A DNA stretch of 7,384 nt from Schwartzia sp. (in: firmicutes). Its GTDB lineage: Bacteria > Bacillota > Negativicutes > Selenomonadales > Selenomonadaceae. The notes below the pieces were generated by a model. That model was not told the DNA's origin, ran no database searches, and saw only the letters and a program-made list of their open reading frames with translations. Shown here in pieces: positions 5,121 through 7,384 of this stretch. The stretch lies in NCBI GenBank assembly GCA_017939945.1, contig JAGAZS010000355.1, positions 1 through 7,384 on the forward strand, in the 5' to 3' direction. The translations under genes and the position numbers were made by a program. The stretch's first letter is position 1, and every line of letters begins with the position of its first letter.

Positions 5121-7093
5121 ACCTTGAACTTGCCCGTGGCGTCCTGCAGCTCCTGCGCGAGATCCGCCAGCGAATGGGACGCCGAAGCGATCTCCTGGCT
5201 CGACGCCGACTGTTCTTCAGCCGCCGCCGAAATGGTCTGGGTCTCTTCGCTGGTTGCGCGGCTGACCTCGTCGATGGTATCCATTGCGCCGACGATGTTC
5301 TCCATGCCCTTCGAGACGGTCTGCACTTCACTGTTGATCTCTTCCATTTCCGTCTTGATGGAAGCGACCCGCGCCGTAATATCCTGGAACTGCTCGCCGA
5401 CTTCGCGGATAGCCTGGGTACCGAGGGCGACCTCGTTGGTGCCCGCCTCCATTGCGACGACCGCTTCCTCGGTGTCGCCCTGGATGACCGCGATGCGGTT
5501 CTTGATTTCCTCCGCCGACTGCTGGGACTGCTCGGCCAGCTTGCGAACTTCCTCGGCCACGACGGAGAAGCCGCGTCCCGCTTCGCCCGCGCGCGCCGCC
5601 TCGATGGCCGCGTTCAGCGCGAGCAAATTCGTCTGGTCGGCAATCGCCGAGATGCTCTCGACAATCGCTCCGATCTGCTTCGAGTTCTCGCCCAGTTTCT
5701 TGACCACTTGCGCCGAGTTTGCCACGCTCTGCTCGATGCCGTTCATCTTGTCCATGGCGTTCGTCATGAGCTCTGCGCCGTGATCCGCCGCCCCCGCCAT
5801 CTGCTCGGTGTTCTCGGTGACTGTCGCCGCCTTTTCCGTCATGGCGTTGATGTCCACGAAGGCGTTGTCGATGTTCTGCTTCGCTTGGTCAACGCTGGTG
5901 AGCTGCTTGTCCATGCCCCCCGCGACCTCGGTGACGGTCTGGGCCACATGAGTTGCCGCCTCTGCCGCCTGCTGGGAGCTGGCCGTCAGCTCCTGGCTGG
6001 AGGCCGCCACCTGCTCGGCGCTGTGCATCATTTTCGTGATCAGGTCGCGGATATGCTTCGACATGCTGTTGAAGCCCGTCGCCATCTGGCCGAACTCATC
6101 GTCGGAATCCACCGTCAGCGGCTCCAACCGCAGGTTGCCGTTGGCCATCTCGTTGATATGCCCTGTCAGCGCGACGACCTTCTTCACGATGCCGTTGGAG
6201 AAGAAGAGCAACGCAGCCGCAATCAGAACGACGCCCACCACCGTCAGCACGCCGTACATGATCTTGAGCTTCGCGATCTCCGCGAAGACGAAGTCCGTCG
6301 GCACGGAAATCGCCGAAATCCAGCCCGTCGATTCCATGGTCTCATAAGCGACCACGCGCTCCTGCCCGTTGGCGTTGGTCAGGAAATAGCCTTTCTTCTG
6401 CTGCGCCATTTCCGCGATCTTGTCCTTCAGCACCGCGTTCTCCGCAATCTTCTTCAGCGTCTCCTCCTCATTGGCCGACGCGATGATGACGCCCGTCTTC
6501 GGGTTCAGGATCATCCCCTTGCCTTCGCCTTCATACTTCAGCTTTTTGACCAGCTCGCCGATGGCCGTCATGTCCAGGTCCTCGCAGATGACGCCGCCCT
6601 CCGCGCCCTGCCGGGCGTAAGGCACCGCCGCCGTGATGCAGAGCTTCTTCGTCGCGGTGTCGATGTACGGATCGGTGAAAATCAGCTTGCCCGCTTTTTT
6701 CGCGTCCACGAACCATTCGCGTTTCGTCCATTCCGCGTCCTTCGTGATGCCACCCTCGCCGTAGGACACGCAATAGCCGCTGTCCGTAGCGTGGGTTATG
6801 TCGATGATGTCCTTGTCGCCCTTGTATGTCGCCGTCATTTCCTTGCGGCGGACAATCGCGTTGTCCTGGGCGGGAAACGCGCTGATCATCCGGGCCGTCG
6901 CCTCGCCGTATTGCGCCTTTTTGAGAAGCCACCCCTCGGCCTCGTCCGACGCCGCCGTAATCACCGCCACGATCTCCTTTTCCGTGGTGTTTTCCACCGC
7001 GTTCGACGCCGTGAAATAGCCGACGATGGACACAATCGCCATAATCACGCCCGCCACGCCCGAAAGCGCGAAGAACTTTTGCCTTACGTTCAT
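5117..7093 (-). CDS. methyl-accepting chemotaxis protein with dCache sensor domain
   Basis: A 658-residue transmembrane chemoreceptor. TM1 is at about 8-30, and a periplasmic or extracytoplasmic double-Cache ligand domain spans about 31-275. TM2 is at 278-300, HAMP at about 301-355, then a long coiled-coil signalling domain. The highly conserved hairpin tip that binds CheA and CheW is at 484-523 (IADQTNLLALNAAIEAARAGEAGRGFSVVAEEVRKLAEQS region). In the ligand domain R125-x-W127-F128, Y143-x-D145 and D172 or D174 resemble the R-x-W-[YF], Y-x-D, D pattern of amino-acid-binding dCache domains, so an amino acid ligand is plausible but unproven. There is no C-terminal NWETF-like CheR tether. The ATG at 7093 follows AAGGGGAG. 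The TAA stop lies in the TTAA at the edge of the MITE-like element. Confidence 0.95.
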   Translation of the reverse strand: MNVRQKFFALSGVAGVIMAIVSIVGYFTASNAVENTTEKEIVAVITAASDEAEGWLLKKAQYGEATARMISAFPAQDNAIVRRKEMTATYKGDKDIIDITHATDSGYCVSYGEGGITKDAEWTKREWFVDAKKAGKLIFTDPYIDTATKKLCITAAVPYARQGAEGGVICEDLDMTAIGELVKKLKYEGEGKGMILNPKTGVIIASANEEETLKKIAENAVLKDKIAEMAQQKKGYFLTNANGQERVVAYETMESTGWISAISVPTDFVFAEIAKLKIMYGVLTVVGVVLIAAALLFFSNGIVKKVVALTGHINEMANGNLRLEPLTVDSDDEFGQMATGFNSMSKHIRDLITKMMHSAEQVAASSQELTASSQQAAEAATHVAQTVTEVAGGMDKQLTSVDQAKQNIDNAFVDINAMTEKAATVTENTEQMAGAADHGAELMTNAMDKMNGIEQSVANSAQVVKKLGENSKQIGAIVESISAIADQTNLLALNAAIEAARAGEAGRGFSVVAEEVRKLAEQSQQSAEEIKNRIAVIQGDTEEAVVAMEAGTNEVALGTQAIREVGEQFQDITARVASIKTEMEEINSEVQTVSKGMENIVGAMDTIDEVSRATSEETQTISAAAEEQSASSQEIASASHSLADLAQELQDATGKFKV

Positions 7094-7116
7094 TCCCGAA
7101 TCTCCCCTTTTTCCCT

Positions 7117-7143
7117 ATATCTTCCTATGAAATGAATTTTTCG
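7117..7143 (-). promoter_or_regulatory. weak candidate sigma-28-like promoter of the chemoreceptor gene
   Basis: On the minus strand GAAGATAT (7117-7124) resembles the sigma-28/sigma-D -10 (GCCGATAA type), and CGAA lies 15 bases upstream at 7140-7143, a poor match to TAAA. The position, about 24 bases before the ATG, would suit a motility-regulated gene. No better sigma-A promoter was seen between the serA terminator and the gene. Confidence 0.22.
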
Positions 7144-7165
7144 AGATGCCCAACCAGAAAACGGA

Positions 7166-7201
7166 GGAAAGAATGACGGCTTCCATGAAACGGAAGCCGT
7201 C
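7166..7201 (-). terminator. rho-independent terminator of serA
   Basis: A perfect 10-bp stem GACGGCTTCC/GGAAGCCGTC (7175-7184 and 7192-7201) with a seven-base loop is followed on the minus strand by ATTCTTTCC. It begins 25 bases after the serA stop codon. The T-tract is short and interrupted, so termination may be less than complete. It also separates serA from the chemoreceptor gene. Confidence 0.75.
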
Positions 7202-7226
7202 GTGTTTCTTGTATAGCCGTTATCCG

Positions 7227-7384
7227 TCAAATTACGTTCATATTGATCATCTTCGCACCGAAGATGCCGTCCAGTGCCGTGACCTCTTTCAGCACGTCCG
7301 CCGGGACTTCGTTGTCCACGGTCAGCACCATCAGATTCGTACCTTCCTTGTCGGTATTGCCCACCTGCATGCCGCTGATGTTGA
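7227..7384 (-). CDS. serA: D-3-phosphoglycerate dehydrogenase, C-terminal ACT domain (partial)
   Basis: The last 51 codons of a leftward gene whose start lies outside the window. The visible protein begins NISGMQVGNTDKEG, continues with LMVLTVDNEVPADVLKEVT and ends LDGIFGAKMINMNVI. This is the pattern of the C-terminal ACT domain of SerA (typically NI-x-GMQVGR-x6-MVL-x-VD-x3-P-x-EVL). SerA oxidises 3-phosphoglycerate with NAD as the first step of serine synthesis, and the ACT domain is the usual site of serine feedback. Another ACT-domain protein, such as a serine dehydratase beta subunit, is a less likely alternative because the catalytic domains are not visible. The stop is TGA and a terminator follows at 7166-7201. 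Confidence 0.82.
   Translation of the reverse strand, partial: NISGMQVGNTDKEGTNLMVLTVDNEVPADVLKEVTALDGIFGAKMINMNVI

Noticed and set aside
5174..7135. A 653-codon rightward reading frame opposite the chemoreceptor gene
   Set aside because: It is antisense to a convincing chemoreceptor and has the Arg/His/Asp/Leu-rich composition typical of a shadow frame in high-G+C coding DNA.
1..7384. CRISPR array, toxin-antitoxin pair, phage genes or defence system
   Set aside because: No spaced direct-repeat array and no protein matching such systems was found on either strand.

Overview
The window looks like a chromosomal segment from a moderately GC-rich Firmicute. The best guess is the Negativicutes (a Selenomonas-like lineage). 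Three things suggest this: the recR-bofA pair, the AGGAGG-type ribosome binding sites with sigma-A-like promoters, and the combination of a dCache chemoreceptor with high G+C coding sequence. The lineage is an inference from gene content and style; no rRNA or lineage marker is present.

Layout. The left end (1-1870) is read leftwards. It holds the start of a small secreted protein (1-158, cut by the window edge) with a long, apparently structured leader, a tRNA-Ser(GCU) gene (485-573) with its own promoter and terminator, and a polytopic membrane protein (659-1666) that resembles the sensor half of a GGDEF-type signalling protein but has no output domain. A divergent promoter region (1706-1802) separates this from a rightward block. 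That block is folP-folB-folK (dihydropteroate synthase, dihydroneopterin aldolase, HPPK; 1868-3622), followed by ybaB/ebfC-recR-bofA (3710-4919), which has a candidate promoter of its own overlapping the folK stop codon. The right part is again leftward: a 658-residue methyl-accepting chemotaxis protein (5117-7093) and, at the edge, the last 51 residues of a probable serA (7227-7384) with its terminator.

How the genes work together. folB, folK and folP make the consecutive pterin steps of folate synthesis (7,8-dihydroneopterin to 6-hydroxymethyl-dihydropterin, its pyrophosphorylation, then condensation with p-aminobenzoate). ybaB-recR is the widespread nucleoid-associated protein plus recombination-mediator pair, and bofA follows recR as in Bacillus. 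The chemoreceptor probably senses a small extracellular metabolite; several residues match the amino-acid-binding dCache pattern.

Most unusual items. A 188-bp MITE-like element (4933-5120) has 22-bp terminal inverted repeats (20/22 match), TTAA at both outer ends and nested internal hairpins. It sits exactly at the stop codon of the chemoreceptor gene and fills the gap between two convergent genes. Second is the orphan membrane sensor module, and third the 5'-hairpin leader of the secreted protein. I see no CRISPR array, prophage, toxin-antitoxin pair or defence system, and nothing that I would call a clearly new multi-gene system.
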